DNA from: Flagellimonas alvinocaridis
GTDB taxonomy: Bacteria; Bacteroidota; Bacteroidia; Flavobacteriales; Flavobacteriaceae
Assembly (NCBI RefSeq): GCF_004916895.1
Contig: NZ_SNTZ01000002.1
Span: 248,001-312,000 of the forward strand
DNA: 64,000 nt
Reading direction: 5' to 3'
Shown: piece after piece, positions 40,325 through 49,450 of the stretch
Layout: every line of letters starts with the position of its first letter
Position numbering within the stretch: the first letter of the stretch is position 1
Program-made: the position numbers and the translations under genes
Notes under the pieces: generated by a model
The model's database searches: none
The model's input: the letters and a program-made list of their open reading frames with translations, nothing else
What the model was told of the DNA's origin: nothing

Positions 40325-41458
40325 TTAAATAGTTTCAAGTTTGAATATTTGTTGGGATTGCTTCTTGTTGATTCTGTTAGGAGTGATTTTTATGAGCTGA
40401 TCTCTTAATCCAGTTGCTATTGGGTTTTTCCAATGCGCAATCTTTCCTATTCGCCAACTTGTGTTTATAATACTGTTTACTTTTAGCATTCTTAATTTCT
40501 GAAATGTTGAAAATGCCTCATTACCATTAAATTTACTCAAACACTCTGCAAGGATATATGCATCCTCTATTGCTTGACATGCTCCTTGACCCATATTTGG
40601 GGTTGTGGCATGGGCTGCATCTCCTATCAGACAAGTATTGTTTTTGTACCATTTTTTTATGGGTGCTAGGTCGGCAATGGTTGCTGTATGAATTTTCTCT
40701 ATTGGAGTTTTTGAGATTATGGACTGTATAATATGGTCATATCCTGAAAAAAAATCAGGTAGCTTATCCACTGAATGCTCGCTGGCACTTTTTTTAAAGG
40801 TTTTTGAAGCATACCAATAAACTTCATTTGACCCAATTTGCACAAATCCCAACCTGTTGCCTTTTCCCCAAGCTTCATTGAGTTCGTTTTTGAATTTTTT
40901 GGGTAAAGCATGATTAACAGTTCCACGCCAGCAAACTTGAAAAGCGTTTCTTATTCTTGTGGTTGGAAACAAAAAACCTCGAACCGTAGAGTTAAGCCCG
41001 TCAGCTCCCAATGTAATTTTAGAGTTGATTTTTTTACCGTTTTCAAACCTTAAAAGATTGGAGTTGCCCACCACTTCCATTTTTGAAAGTTTGTAGCCCA
41101 GTTTCAAACTATTGGACTCTAATTCCGTTGCCAATATTTTTTGAAGTGCTGCTCGGTGAATGGCAATATTTTGACAATCATACTTGGTCTCAAAGTATTT
41201 TAAATCTATACTTGAAAGTTTCGTCAAATTAGGCGAGGTGATATTCATGCAAGATATTCGATTCCCGTTTTGAACAATTTTAGAGTCCAAGCCTAGTCTC
41301 TGAAAAACTTGCATAGCATTGTTTGCAAGTATTATACCAGCCCCAACTGGTTTTAACTCATCAGCTTGTTCATATACCTGAGCTCTTATTCCTTTTCTTT
41401 GAAGGGCTATGGCCATAGTTAAACCTCCTATCCCTCCTCCTATAATATCCACTCTCAT
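40325..41458 (-). CDS. FAD-dependent monooxygenase
   Basis: A 377-residue group A flavoprotein hydroxylase. FAD motif GGGIGGLTMAIAL at residues 7-19, the GADGLNSTVR motif (near 150), and the second FAD motif CLIGDAAHATTPNMGQGACQAIEDA (near 280). No signal peptide. Its nearest functional types are the salicylate/3-hydroxybenzoate hydroxylase and zeaxanthin-epoxidase-like group; the substrate is not visible. The gene is visibly richer in A and T than both neighbours and stands alone, which suggests recent acquisition. TetX identity was considered and rejected. Confidence 0.88.
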   Translation of the reverse strand: MRVDIIGGGIGGLTMAIALQRKGIRAQVYEQADELKPVGAGIILANNAMQVFQRLGLDSKIVQNGNRISCMNITSPNLTKLSSIDLKYFETKYDCQNIAIHRAALQKILATELESNSLKLGYKLSKMEVVGNSNLLRFENGKKINSKITLGADGLNSTVRGFLFPTTRIRNAFQVCWRGTVNHALPKKFKNELNEAWGKGNRLGFVQIGSNEVYWYASKTFKKSASEHSVDKLPDFFSGYDHIIQSIISKTPIEKIHTATIADLAPIKKWYKNNTCLIGDAAHATTPNMGQGACQAIEDAYILAECLSKFNGNEAFSTFQKLRMLKVNSIINTSWRIGKIAHWKNPIATGLRDQLIKITPNRINKKQSQQIFKLETI

Positions 41459-41536
41459 TTTAATAATTCATAATATAGGTTTAAATGAGTGCGAAAATTC
41501 AAGCAATAAATTACGACTTCCATAGTAGTGTAATAT

Positions 41537-42133
41537 TTATCTATAGGCGTCATTTAACCCAATGCCCCTTTCAATCAAGGGCAGTATTTTTTCCAACCGT
41601 CTTTGTTTGGTCTGCTCTTGTTTGGCTTCAGAGATATATTCGCAAAATTCTTTTTGTTTATAGGGAGTAAAATTTTCGAATGCGGTTCGCAACTCCTTAT
41701 TTTCCTTTAATTTTTCCTGAAGCAATGACGGAATGGTCACTTTTGATGTCTTTTCCACAGTAATCTCCAAACCCTTTTTTTGATTTTCAATGGCTTCCTG
41801 CATATAGGCGAGCACACTTTTTTTATCAATTCCATCTAGCGTATGGAACTTCCAATGCCGCATACCCTTGGTTTTTCCTTCTTGGGCATTTTCCAACATT
41901 TTTTTGGGATCTTTCAAGAACACCCCATTAAAGAACCAGACCCCAAAATGATTTTTGAACTTGCAGATGCCAAACACATTTTTGCCATTGACCGTATACA
42001 CCGGAAAACTCCATTTAAAGTCCTCCTCACTTTCGGTTTGCAGGGCCAGTTTTCTGAGTTGGGCTATGCCTTCTTTAAATGGGTGGTCTTTGCTATAATA
42101 CGCCGCTATTTTTTCTGATTTTCCCATAATCAT
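41537..42133 (-). CDS. YdeI/OmpD-associated, DUF1801-like protein
   Basis: A 198-residue cytoplasmic protein. The N-terminal 110 residues are a DUF1801-type fold ([36 protein letters not shown]). The C-terminal part is the YdeI/OmpD-associated helical motif ([43 protein letters not shown]). No biochemical role is known. The start overlaps the pepT stop (ATGA), so it is coupled to pepT. Confidence 0.88.
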   Translation of the reverse strand: MIMGKSEKIAAYYSKDHPFKEGIAQLRKLALQTESEEDFKWSFPVYTVNGKNVFGICKFKNHFGVWFFNGVFLKDPKKMLENAQEGKTKGMRHWKFHTLDGIDKKSVLAYMQEAIENQKKGLEITVEKTSKVTIPSLLQEKLKENKELRTAFENFTPYKQKEFCEYISEAKQEQTKQRRLEKILPLIERGIGLNDAYR

Positions 42134-43359
42134 TTAATTTGACTGGCTGTAAGTTCGCAAATCTTTACAATAACCTGAACAGCTTTTTCCATACTTTCCA
42201 AAGGGACATATTCATATTTCCCATGAAAATTGTGTCCTCCGGCAAAGATGTTGGGGCAGGGTAGTCCCATGAAACTCAATTGTGACCCGTCCGTTCCGCC
42301 CCTAATGGGTTTAATGATGGGTTCAATGCCCAAGGATTCCATGGCCTCCTGTGCAATCTCCACAATGTGGAACACCGGCTCCACCTTTTCACGCATGTTG
42401 CGGTATTGGTCTTCAATCTCCACAGCGATGCAATCTCCATGTTTTTTATTGAGTTTTTCGGTGATATTGACAAGAAGCTCCTTCCTGGCTTGAAAATGTT
42501 CGGCATCATGATCACGGATGATCAAGTCTATTTGGGCCTTTTCAATTTCCCCCTTAAGCTTGTGCACATGGAAAAAGCCTTCCATTCCTGTGGTATGTTC
42601 CGGGACTTCCCTCAGAGGGAGCAAACTTAAAAATTCATTGGCTATGGAAATGGCGTTTACCATTTTGTTCTTGGCATAGCCGGGGTGGACGCTTTTTCCT
42701 TTAACCATGATTTTGGCACTGGCCGCATTAAAGTTTTCATATTCCAGTTCGCCCACTTGACTACCGTCCATGGTATAGGCCCAATCGGCACCAAACTTTT
42801 TTACATCGAACTTGTGGGCGCCCCTTCCAATTTCTTCATCTGGGGTGAAGGCAATCCGTATTTTTCCATGTTTTATTTCGGGATGTTGTACCAAATACTC
42901 CATGGCCGTAATAATCTCGGCAATACCTGCCTTATCATCAGCTCCAAGCAAGGTATTGCCGTCCGTGGTGATCAAAGTTTGACCTTGGTACTGCAATAAA
43001 TCCTCAAAATAACTTGGGGAAAGCACAATGTTCTTCGTCTTATTTAGGACAATGTCCGTTCCATCATAATCTTTTATAATCTGTGGTTTTACATTCCTTC
43101 CCGAAAAATCAGGAGAGGTGTCCATATGCGAAATAAAACCGATGGTGGGCACTTTTTTGTCCAGATTACTGGGTAAGGTTGCCATGATGTAGGCATTCTC
43201 ATCAATGGAAACTTCCTGAAGACCAATTTGATGTAGCTCCAGAACCAATTTTTTTGCCAAATCCCATTGTTTTTCCGTACTAGGGGTAGTTTTGGAGTAG
43301 GGGTCACTCTGAGTATCGGTGGTTACATAATCCAAAAAACGGGACAATAGTTTTTCCAT
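42130..43359 (-). CDS. pepT: Peptidase T (tripeptide aminopeptidase)
   Basis: A 409-residue M20-family zinc aminopeptidase that removes the first residue of tripeptides in the cytoplasm. Zinc ligands: His in [15 protein letters not shown], bridging Asp in [13 protein letters not shown], Glu-Glu in [15 protein letters not shown], Asp in [16 protein letters not shown], and His in [15 protein letters not shown]. Substrate region [20 protein letters not shown] is intact. Upstream gene of a coupled pair with the YdeI-like gene. Confidence 0.96.
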   Translation of the reverse strand: MEKLLSRFLDYVTTDTQSDPYSKTTPSTEKQWDLAKKLVLELHQIGLQEVSIDENAYIMATLPSNLDKKVPTIGFISHMDTSPDFSGRNVKPQIIKDYDGTDIVLNKTKNIVLSPSYFEDLLQYQGQTLITTDGNTLLGADDKAGIAEIITAMEYLVQHPEIKHGKIRIAFTPDEEIGRGAHKFDVKKFGADWAYTMDGSQVGELEYENFNAASAKIMVKGKSVHPGYAKNKMVNAISIANEFLSLLPLREVPEHTTGMEGFFHVHKLKGEIEKAQIDLIIRDHDAEHFQARKELLVNITEKLNKKHGDCIAVEIEDQYRNMREKVEPVFHIVEIAQEAMESLGIEPIIKPIRGGTDGSQLSFMGLPCPNIFAGGHNFHGKYEYVPLESMEKAVQVIVKICELTASQIK

Positions 43360-43458
43360 GTTGTGCTTTTTATCAAAAATAATGGTTATTCAATGGTAAT
43401 TTTAAGAAAAGAGTGTTTTAAAACTTATCTTTCCCATGCTTTTCAAAATTGACCAAAC

Positions 43459-43878
43459 TTGCACAGAATTTTAGTAATTGTTTTTCTTTCATCCGTCTTT
43501 GGCGTAAAGGCGCAACAGGAATGTGCCTTGGGCGTGGGAGGTACAGATTATGAAACCATTGCGGAGGTGTTTCAGCTAAACGATGAGCAGAGACAAAGTC
43601 TTAGGAATTGGAGCGCCGAATTAAAGGTCAGGAATGAAATCCTGGGTAATCAGGCTGAGTTTCTTTTAAAACAGCATGAAGAAAGTTCTCCCGAAGTCTT
43701 GATGACTATTTCCAAAGAGTATAAGACCATTATGGACAGTATGAAACAAAATGTCCGCATGATGGACAAAAGATTACTGTCAATTTTTAATCCAAAACAG
43801 TATAACTTTTACGTGAAACTCTGCGACCAACTTACCTTGCGCCCTATCTATATAAACAGGTCAGTTGACGAAAAATGA
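43459..43878 (+). CDS. Secreted helical protein of unknown function
   Basis: A 139-residue exported protein. The start is TTG at 43459: a stop at 43450 lies in frame and no ATG precedes the signal peptide (residues 1-18, ILVIVFLSSVFGVKAQ). The rest is helical and charged (VFQLNDEQRQSLRNWSAELKVRNEILG, MDSMKQNVRMMDKRLLSIFNPKQYNFY), recalling Spy/CpxP-like periplasmic helical proteins with an LxxxQ pattern, but the match is loose. Between pepT (divergent) and pyrD. Confidence 0.65.
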   Translation: MHRILVIVFLSSVFGVKAQQECALGVGGTDYETIAEVFQLNDEQRQSLRNWSAELKVRNEILGNQAEFLLKQHEESSPEVLMTISKEYKTIMDSMKQNVRMMDKRLLSIFNPKQYNFYVKLCDQLTLRPIYINRSVDEK

Positions 43879-43932
43879 ACGATTTGGTGTGTTCTGTTTT
43901 AAGAGTTTTTATTTTTGTTGAAAATCTTTTGA

Positions 43933-44973
43933 ATGTATAAAACCCTCATTCGCCCAATCTTATTTTTGTTTGATCCAGAAAGCGTGCACCACTTTTCATT
44001 TTGGGCTATTAAATGGTTTTCCAGAATGGGACTTGGGCCTCTTTTCAGAAAGATTTTTGAACTAAAGGACCCAAGGTTGGAACGAGAGGTTTTTGGGGTG
44101 AAATTCAAAAATCCTGTGGGTCTGGCCGCTGGATTTGATAAGAATGCACAACTCTTCAACGAATTTTCGGATTTTGGTTTTGGTTTTGTTGAAATAGGGA
44201 CCTTGACCCCCAAACCGCAACCCGGAAACCCTAAGAAGCGGCTTTTTAGACTACGAAAGGACAGTGCCATTATAAACCGAATGGGATTCAACAACCATGG
44301 GGTTTTTGAAGCGGTGGAACTGTTGAAGAAAAAGCATCGGGTCATTGTGGGTGGTAACATTGGTAAGAACAAGGTAACTCCCAACGACCAAGCCGTTAAA
44401 GATTATCTAATCTGTTTTGAAGCTCTTTTTGAGCATGTAGATTATTTTGTGGTCAATGTAAGTTCACCGAACACACCAGGATTACGGGAGCTTCAGGATA
44501 AAGAACCGTTGACCCAACTGCTAAAAAAACTAAAGAGGCAGAATGCCAAGCAGGCTAAAAAAGCGAACAAAAAAGAAAAGCCCATCCTTTTAAAAATTGC
44601 GCCAGATCTAAGCAATGACCAACTTTTGGACATTATAGCTATTGTAAAAGCCACGGAAATTGATGGGGTCATTGCCACAAATACTACCATTTCCAGAGAA
44701 GGCCTTAAATCTGACCTGATTGTTTCAGAGGAGCAAGGAGGGCTTAGTGGCAAGCCTTTGGCCAAAAGGAGCACAGAGGTCATTCGGTTTTTGTCCGAAA
44801 AGAGCAACAAGGCATTCCCAATCATTGGGGTGGGGGGAATCCATTCTCCTGAAGATGCCCTTGAAAAATTGGATGCTGGTGCCGATTTGGTGCAGTTGTA
44901 CACCGGATTTATTTATGAAGGTCCGGGTTTGATCAAAAAAATCAACAAGGCCATTTTGGACCGCACATCGTAG
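43933..44973 (+). CDS. pyrD: Dihydroorotate dehydrogenase (quinone), class 2
   Basis: A 346-residue FMN enzyme that oxidises dihydroorotate to orotate with membrane quinone in pyrimidine synthesis. The membrane-binding N-terminal helices ([24 protein letters not shown]) mark class 2. Active-site parts: [36 protein letters not shown] with the catalytic serine, and [16 protein letters not shown] phosphate loop: [14 protein letters not shown] LysE exporter gene starts six bases later. Confidence 0.96.
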   Translation: MYKTLIRPILFLFDPESVHHFSFWAIKWFSRMGLGPLFRKIFELKDPRLEREVFGVKFKNPVGLAAGFDKNAQLFNEFSDFGFGFVEIGTLTPKPQPGNPKKRLFRLRKDSAIINRMGFNNHGVFEAVELLKKKHRVIVGGNIGKNKVTPNDQAVKDYLICFEALFEHVDYFVVNVSSPNTPGLRELQDKEPLTQLLKKLKRQNAKQAKKANKKEKPILLKIAPDLSNDQLLDIIAIVKATEIDGVIATNTTISREGLKSDLIVSEEQGGLSGKPLAKRSTEVIRFLSEKSNKAFPIIGVGGIHSPEDALEKLDAGADLVQLYTGFIYEGPGLIKKINKAILDRTS

Positions 44974-44979
44974 AACAAG

Positions 44980-45639
44980 ATGCATCAGTTGTTCCTGGTA
45001 AGCACCGAAACCATTAATTATCCCATTCTTATTGGGTTTTTGGTTTCTTCTGCGGCCTTGGCCATTTCTCCTGGACCAGACAATATTTTTGTGCTTACCC
45101 AAAGTATTTCCAATGGTGTCAAGGCAGGCTTGGCTACGGTTTTAGGATTGGTCAGTGGGTGCTTGGTGCATACCACTTTGCTTGCTTTTGGAGTGTCCGA
45201 AATCATTAAGCGCAGTGATGCCCTCTTTTTTGGAATAAAACTTTTTGGCGCTGCATATCTTATCTATTTGGCAATTAAAGTTTATAGAGGCAGCGATGCC
45301 ATTCACGTTGAACAAGAAAAAGGGCCTTCACAAAGCTCTTTTAAACTGTTTAAGACCGGTTTTGCCATGAATGTCCTCAATCCCAAGGTCACTATTTTCT
45401 TTCTGGCATTTTTTCCGGGCTTTCTCTTTAGCGAAACGTTGAGTTCGGTACTCCAATTCTATGTGCTTGGCCTGCTATTTATGTTGGTGGCTTTCGCCAT
45501 TTTTGGGATGATCGCGTTTTTGGCCGGAAGCATTTCAACCTATTTAATGCGCCATCCCAAAGTAGGAAGTTATCTCAAATGGGTCCAGATCATTGTTTTT
45601 GTGGGAATCGCTATTTATCTATTGCTATCGGATAAATAG
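44980..45639 (+). CDS. LysE/RhtB family amino acid exporter
   Basis: A 219-residue inner-membrane protein with about six helices. The family signature is AISPGPDNIFVLTQSISNGVKAGLATVLG near residue 27. NPKVTIFFLAFFPGF and a C-terminal YLKWVQIIVFVGIAIYLLL also fit RhtB. It should export amino acids or their analogues, driven by the proton gradient; substrate unknown. The start MHQLFL overlaps no gene and lies six bases after pyrD. Confidence 0.92.
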   Translation: MHQLFLVSTETINYPILIGFLVSSAALAISPGPDNIFVLTQSISNGVKAGLATVLGLVSGCLVHTTLLAFGVSEIIKRSDALFFGIKLFGAAYLIYLAIKVYRGSDAIHVEQEKGPSQSSFKLFKTGFAMNVLNPKVTIFFLAFFPGFLFSETLSSVLQFYVLGLLFMLVAFAIFGMIAFLAGSISTYLMRHPKVGSYLKWVQIIVFVGIAIYLLLSDK

Positions 45640-45660
45640 TGCTAATTTTACAGGCAACCA

Positions 45661-46524
45661 ATGTCAAAAGTAAAGCTCATAGAATGTCCGCGTGATGCCA
45701 TGCAAGGCATAAAGACCTTTATTCCCACCGAGGAAAAAGTAAGGTATATCCAGTCGCTTTTGGGATGTGGTTTTAACACGTTGGATTTTGGCAGTTTTGT
45801 CTCGCCCAAGGCCATTCCGCAGATGCAGGATACAGCAGAGGTTTTGGCAGGATTAGATCTTTCTAAAACGAAGAGTAAGCTCTTAGCTATTGTAGCCAAT
45901 ATCCGAGGTGCGGAGGATGCCTGCAAACACCCTGAAATTACTTACTTGGGTTACCCATTTTCAATTTCCGAAAACTTCCAAATGCGGAACACCCATAAGA
46001 CCATAGCGCAATCTGTGGATACCCTAAAGGGTATACTGGAATTGGCAAATGCCCATGGCAAGGAAGTGGTAACCTATATTTCCATGGGATTTGGAAATCC
46101 TTATGGCGACCCTTGGGATGTGGACGTGGTAGGGGAGTGGACTGAAAAATTGGCCGATATGGGTACCAAAATTTTGTCCCTTTCCGATACCATTGGGAGT
46201 TCCACCCCAAAGACCATTTCGTATTTGTTTTCCAATCTCATCCCCAAATATCCGGATATTGAATTTGGCGCACATTTGCACACCACCCCGACCAAATGGC
46301 ATGAAAAAGTGGATGCGGCCTACAAAGCAGGTTGCAGACGCTTTGATGGTGCTGTTCAGGGCTTTGGAGGATGTCCCATGGCCAAGGATGAGCTTACCGG
46401 GAACATGCCCACGGAAAAAATGCTATCCTATTTTACAGCCGAAAAAGCCGATTCAGGTGTAAACTGGATGGTTTTTGAGGCTGCTTACAACAAGGCCACC
46501 GAACTTTTCTCCGCGTATCATTGA
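45661..46524 (+). CDS. Hydroxymethylglutaryl-CoA lyase
   Basis: A 287-residue TIM-barrel enzyme that splits HMG-CoA to acetoacetate and acetyl-CoA in leucine breakdown. Key parts: ECPRDAMQGIKTFIPTEEKV (metal/substrate Arg-Asp...Gln), DFGSFVSPKAIPQMQD, LSDTIGSSTPKTI, EFGAHLHTTPTKW (His-x-His metal ligands), FDGAVQGFGGCPMAKDELTGNMPTE with the signature loop cysteine. The sequence fits the divergent flavobacterial form. Third gene of a same-strand run after pyrD and the LysE gene. Confidence 0.92.
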   Translation: MSKVKLIECPRDAMQGIKTFIPTEEKVRYIQSLLGCGFNTLDFGSFVSPKAIPQMQDTAEVLAGLDLSKTKSKLLAIVANIRGAEDACKHPEITYLGYPFSISENFQMRNTHKTIAQSVDTLKGILELANAHGKEVVTYISMGFGNPYGDPWDVDVVGEWTEKLADMGTKILSLSDTIGSSTPKTISYLFSNLIPKYPDIEFGAHLHTTPTKWHEKVDAAYKAGCRRFDGAVQGFGGCPMAKDELTGNMPTEKMLSYFTAEKADSGVNWMVFEAAYNKATELFSAYH

Positions 46525-46561
46525 TTTTTTTTGATGCTTGTCGTGTACTAAGCCTTAAAAT

Positions 46562-46584
46562 TTATTTAAACTAAGTCCAAATAA
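46562..46584. promoter_or_regulatory. Interrupted-palindrome operator upstream of porin gene
   Basis: The arms are TTATTTA (46562-46568) and CAAATAA (46578-46584). The core 46565-46581 reads TTTAAACTAAGTCCAAA, 14-15 of 16 positions of TTTAGACTnAGTCTAAA. It ends one base before the -33 TTTG. Closely related sites precede the FMN-binding gene and the DUF6686 gene. The symmetry recalls DtxR/Fur-type metal boxes (inference). Confidence 0.6.
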
Positions 46585-46585
46585 A

Positions 46586-46617
46586 TTTGGTTGCTTTAAG
46601 AGGTAGGAATATATTTG
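46586..46617 (+). promoter_or_regulatory. Promoter of the porin gene
   Basis: TTTG at 46586-46589, 20 bases, TATATTTG at 46610-46617, exact matches at consensus spacing. The ATG is 21 bases further on. Confidence 0.75.
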
Positions 46618-46637
46618 CCGCGCAATTATTAAAAAAC

Positions 46638-47816
46638 ATGAAACAAACAACTATTCTATTTGCTTTGTTATGTGCATCATTTACGTTTGCACAGACACAA
46701 ACCGACTCAATCCAACTTGATCCCCAGAAACAAATCAACGCTGCACAGCGTTTACTATCAGGAAATTATGCTTCTGCAGTAACCGTGGGTGCCTATGGCG
46801 AGATGCTGTACAATCAGCCTGAAGGAGATAACGGTGAATTGGATGTACAACGTCTGGTTCTACTTTTTGGATACCGATTTGACGACCGTACCCAGTTTGT
46901 TACAGAGGTGGAATTTGAGCACGTTGAAGAGGTCTTTGTGGAGCAGGCTTTTGTGAACTACAATGCGGCTCCCAACCTTAATATCCGTGGTGGATTGATG
47001 TTGGTTCCCATGGGAATCATAAACGAATTCCACGAACCAACCACGTTTAATGGAACAGAGCGCCCAGGTTTGGACAATTCCATTGTTCCCACCACTTGGC
47101 GTGAGCTTGGGGTAGGGGTAACCGGAAGGTTCAACTCCATTTCCTTGGGATATCAAGCCTACCTTTTTAATGGATTCAAATCTGCTGAAGCCGATGGCGA
47201 AGGTGGTGTAGCTGGGAAATTAAGTGGTTCCAGCGGCCTTCGTGGTGGAAGACAAAAAGGAATCCAATCCACCATTGATAGCCCTAACCTATCCACCAAG
47301 CTGGATTACTATGGCATTCCCGGATTACGATTGGGTTTTTCAACCTATTTTGGACGTACCCAAGCTGATGACGACGTAGAGGAATTTGATGGTGCGGATA
47401 TTGGTATCGCCATGTTCGGACTGGATGCCCGATATGCCTACCAAAACTTTACGGCCAGAGGACAATTTATACATGCCTCGCTATCAGATACCGATGCCTA
47501 TAATGATCTAACCGGAAGTAATTTGGGAAGTGCATTGCAAGGTTGGTATTTGGAAGGAGCCTATAATGTCCTTCCAGCGGGAAATAGACAAAAGCTTTTT
47601 GCTTTTGCTCGTTACGAAATGTATAACACCCATGCGGATACCGAGGGTGGTTTGGTAAAAAATGAGGCCTATGACCGTACCGATGTTACTACGGGATTAA
47701 CCTATCACATTGCACCAGGCGTGGTGGTCAAGGGAGACTATCAGTTCAGGAGTAATGCTGCAGATGACTCAGATGTGCAGGACCGTTTGAACTTTGGAAT
47801 AGGAGTTTGGTTCTAA
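46638..47816 (+). CDS. Outer-membrane porin in the flavin/iron-type cluster
   Basis: A 392-residue outer-membrane barrel. Signal peptide 1-18 (MKQTTILFALLCASFTFA), and the last strand ends in NFGIGVWF. Strand-rich body with ASAVTVGAYGEMLYNQ, GGLMLVPMGIINEFHEPTTFNG and WRELGVGVTGRFN resembles phosphate-selective porin-like (O/P) proteins; the solute is not known. A full promoter and an operator precede it, a perfect terminator follows at 47828, and the flavinylated protein and membrane protein genes come next. The ATG 46638 begins the signal peptide; an upstream TTG at 46587 lies in the promoter. Confidence 0.85.
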   Translation: MKQTTILFALLCASFTFAQTQTDSIQLDPQKQINAAQRLLSGNYASAVTVGAYGEMLYNQPEGDNGELDVQRLVLLFGYRFDDRTQFVTEVEFEHVEEVFVEQAFVNYNAAPNLNIRGGLMLVPMGIINEFHEPTTFNGTERPGLDNSIVPTTWRELGVGVTGRFNSISLGYQAYLFNGFKSAEADGEGGVAGKLSGSSGLRGGRQKGIQSTIDSPNLSTKLDYYGIPGLRLGFSTYFGRTQADDDVEEFDGADIGIAMFGLDARYAYQNFTARGQFIHASLSDTDAYNDLTGSNLGSALQGWYLEGAYNVLPAGNRQKLFAFARYEMYNTHADTEGGLVKNEAYDRTDVTTGLTYHIAPGVVVKGDYQFRSNAADDSDVQDRLNFGIGVWF

Positions 47817-47827
47817 GAAGATTGAAG

Positions 47828-47858
47828 TAGGGTGGATGTAATATTCCACCCTATTTTT
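47828..47858 (+). terminator. Terminator after the porin gene
   Basis: Perfect 9-bp stem TAGGGTGGA / TCCACCCTA with an eight-base loop and a T run. It separates the porin from the FMN-binding gene. Confidence 0.85.
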
Positions 47859-47859
47859 A

Positions 47860-47888
47860 TTCGTAATGAGTCTAAATTAATATATTTG
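47860..47888 (+). promoter_or_regulatory. Operator and -7 element of the FMN-binding gene
   Basis: 47860-47876 reads TTCGTAATGAGTCTAAA, whose right half AGTCTAAA is exact and left half degenerate. The -7 box TATATTTG follows at 47881-47888, four bases before the start codon region, so the mRNA is nearly leaderless. The operator overlaps the promoter, as for a repressor. Confidence 0.55.
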
Positions 47889-47892
47889 TGGG

Positions 47893-48423
47893 ATGAAATC
47901 GGCAAAACCATATTTAGCTATCCCCTTTATTTTAATGCTACTTGCATTCGCCGCTCCAAAGGAGGTCAACAAGAGAGTGCTGAAAGAAGTGGAAAAGACC
48001 TTCGAGGTAGTTGATTTTACCATGCAGCCCATTACGATTACGAATGACTTGAACACCAAACTGCCTACTAAGATATCAGGGGAGAATTTGTATCGAATCA
48101 CTGCTGGAGATTCAACTTTGGGATATGCATTTTTTGACCAGGCTCCGAGCAAAACTGCAAAGTTTGATTATTTGGTGTTGTTTGATGGCAGCGTAAAAAT
48201 CATCAATACAAAAGTATTGGTCTACCGGGAGGAATACGGTGGTGAAATTGGGAGCAAAAGATGGTTGAAGCAGTTTTTGGGAAAAACAGGCGGTGATCGT
48301 GTAAACAGTGAGACCAATATAGATGCCATCTCCGGTGCCACCATATCGGTGAATTCCATGACCAAATCCATGGACAATCTGCTTCAGACGATAGGAATAC
48401 TTCAGGATAAAGGACAGCTATAA
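47893..48423 (+). CDS. Flavinylated FMN-binding domain protein, extracytoplasmic
   Basis: A 176-residue exported protein. Signal peptide or anchor at 1-21 (KPYLAIPFILMLLAFAAP). The FMN-binding domain covers about 85-170, with the covalent flavinylation motif DAISGATISVNSM; Thr150 should receive FMN from an ApbE-type transferase, which is not in this window. Such proteins carry electrons outside the cytoplasm. It shares one base with the next gene (TAATG), so both are coupled. Preceded by its own promoter and operator half-site. Confidence 0.9.
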   Translation: MKSAKPYLAIPFILMLLAFAAPKEVNKRVLKEVEKTFEVVDFTMQPITITNDLNTKLPTKISGENLYRITAGDSTLGYAFFDQAPSKTAKFDYLVLFDGSVKIINTKVLVYREEYGGEIGSKRWLKQFLGKTGGDRVNSETNIDAISGATISVNSMTKSMDNLLQTIGILQDKGQL

Positions 48424-48917
48424 TGGTATATAACGGTGTGTTGTCTACATTCCCCAAAGAGATTCGCTTGTTCATAAGCACCTTTGTTATTATACTATCC
48501 ATTGGATTTTTCACGGGATTGCTCTTTATCAAAGAAACCGATTCTACAACACCTGCAGGTATCGAGGAAAATTATTTGGGCAACGAGGAAGATGAAGAAG
48601 CCACGGTGATGAAGTTCAAGAAGGGCGACCGTGAGATGCTCACCATTGTGCACACGCATATTCTGTCCATGTCCATGATCTTTTTTTTGTTGGGAGGATT
48701 GGTATGGTTGACTCGTTTACCAAAAAAATGGAAGCTCTTTTTGACGATAGAGCCTTTTTTATCGGTGGTATTGACCTTCGGGGGCATTTACCTGATGTGG
48801 AAAGGCATATCTTGGTTTAAATATGTAGTTATTTTTTCAGGCATATTAATGACCCTTACGTATACTTGCTCCGCCGCATTGGTTTTGTGGCAGTGTGCTA
48901 GGCCATCGCGAAAGTAA
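48423..48917 (+). CDS. Four-helix inner-membrane protein coupled to the FMN-binding protein
   Basis: A 164-residue membrane protein with helices at about 15-36, 76-96, 108-127 and 133-156. Between helices 1 and 2 lies an acidic periplasmic loop (GIEENYLGNEEDEEA). His77 and His79 sit at the start of helix 2 (IVHTHILSMS), suitable for heme or metal binding. No named family recognised with certainty; related four-helix proteins accompany redox modules in Bacteroidota. It may pass electrons between quinol and the flavinylated protein (inference). Its start overlaps the previous stop by one base. Confidence 0.75.
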   Translation: MVYNGVLSTFPKEIRLFISTFVIILSIGFFTGLLFIKETDSTTPAGIEENYLGNEEDEEATVMKFKKGDREMLTIVHTHILSMSMIFFLLGGLVWLTRLPKKWKLFLTIEPFLSVVLTFGGIYLMWKGISWFKYVVIFSGILMTLTYTCSAALVLWQCARPSRK

Positions 48918-48952
48918 CGAGTATTGGATGTGGGGGGAAAGTCCTTTCGAAA

Positions 48953-49303
48953 TCAGTTTTCAATAAACGTATAATCAATATCATGGTAGCCGATAAGTTC
49001 TGGTTGGAGCTTTTCGTAACGCAGTAGCTGCTTTATTTCGATAAGCTCTTCCTTGTTCACCAAAACAATGAAATGTTTCTTCCCAACCGAAATGGGGATT
49101 TTACGCTGTTGCGACCAATGTTTCAGCTGTTTTTCCCAATACGATGCATCCAACTGGTGGATATACTCTTTAAAAGCATCCAATTCCCATTCGTATAATT
49201 CAAAACACAGGTTGTTGAAAATCAACTGAAATAGCTTGCTTCTATTGCAAAAGGTCAATATACCATTCTTGGATTGGTCTAAAATGATGAGGGATTCACA
49301 CAT
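48953..49303 (-). CDS. DUF6686 family protein
   Basis: A 116-residue soluble protein found in flavobacteria. It opens MCESLIILDQSKNGILTFCNRSKLFQLIFNNLCFELYEWEL; Cys2, Cys19 and Cys32 might bind a metal or cluster. It ends with LLRYEKLQPELIGYHDIDYTFIEN. No signal peptide. I assign DUF6686 from memory of such sequences; function unknown. An extended palindrome lies 32-54 bases upstream of its start, shared in type with the neighbouring porin and FMN-binding genes, so it belongs to the same regulon (inference). Confidence 0.7.
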   Translation of the reverse strand: MCESLIILDQSKNGILTFCNRSKLFQLIFNNLCFELYEWELDAFKEYIHQLDASYWEKQLKHWSQQRKIPISVGKKHFIVLVNKEELIEIKQLLRYEKLQPELIGYHDIDYTFIEN

Positions 49304-49334
49304 ATCAAATTGGATTATGGGATAAATATATTAA

Positions 49335-49357
49335 TTATTTATAATAAGTCTAAATAA
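49335..49357. promoter_or_regulatory. Interrupted-palindrome operator upstream of DUF6686 gene
   Basis: Perfect 7-base arms TTATTTA (49335-49341) and TAAATAA (49351-49357) around TAATAAGTC. The core 49338-49354 reads TTTATAATAAGTCTAAA, 14 of 16 positions of TTTAGACTnAGTCTAAA. It lies between the divergent DUF6686 and guaB genes, closer to the former. Confidence 0.6.
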
Positions 49358-49419
49358 AAATAAATTTTATATACCATTAACCAAATGCCAAAATAGATAG
49401 ATATGAACTAAAATAGTGG

Positions 49420-49427
49420 TACATTTG
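49420..49427 (+). promoter_or_regulatory. -7 promoter element of guaB
   Basis: TACATTTG matches TAnnTTTG, 24 bases before the guaB ATG. No clear -33 box. Confidence 0.55.
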
Positions 49428-49450
49428 CACGCAATTAATTCGTAATTGCA

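Noticed and set aside
40325..41458. Tetracycline-inactivating TetX monooxygenase
   Set aside because: Only the general FAD motifs agree; the length and substrate-domain sequence do not match TetX, so a resistance label is not justified.
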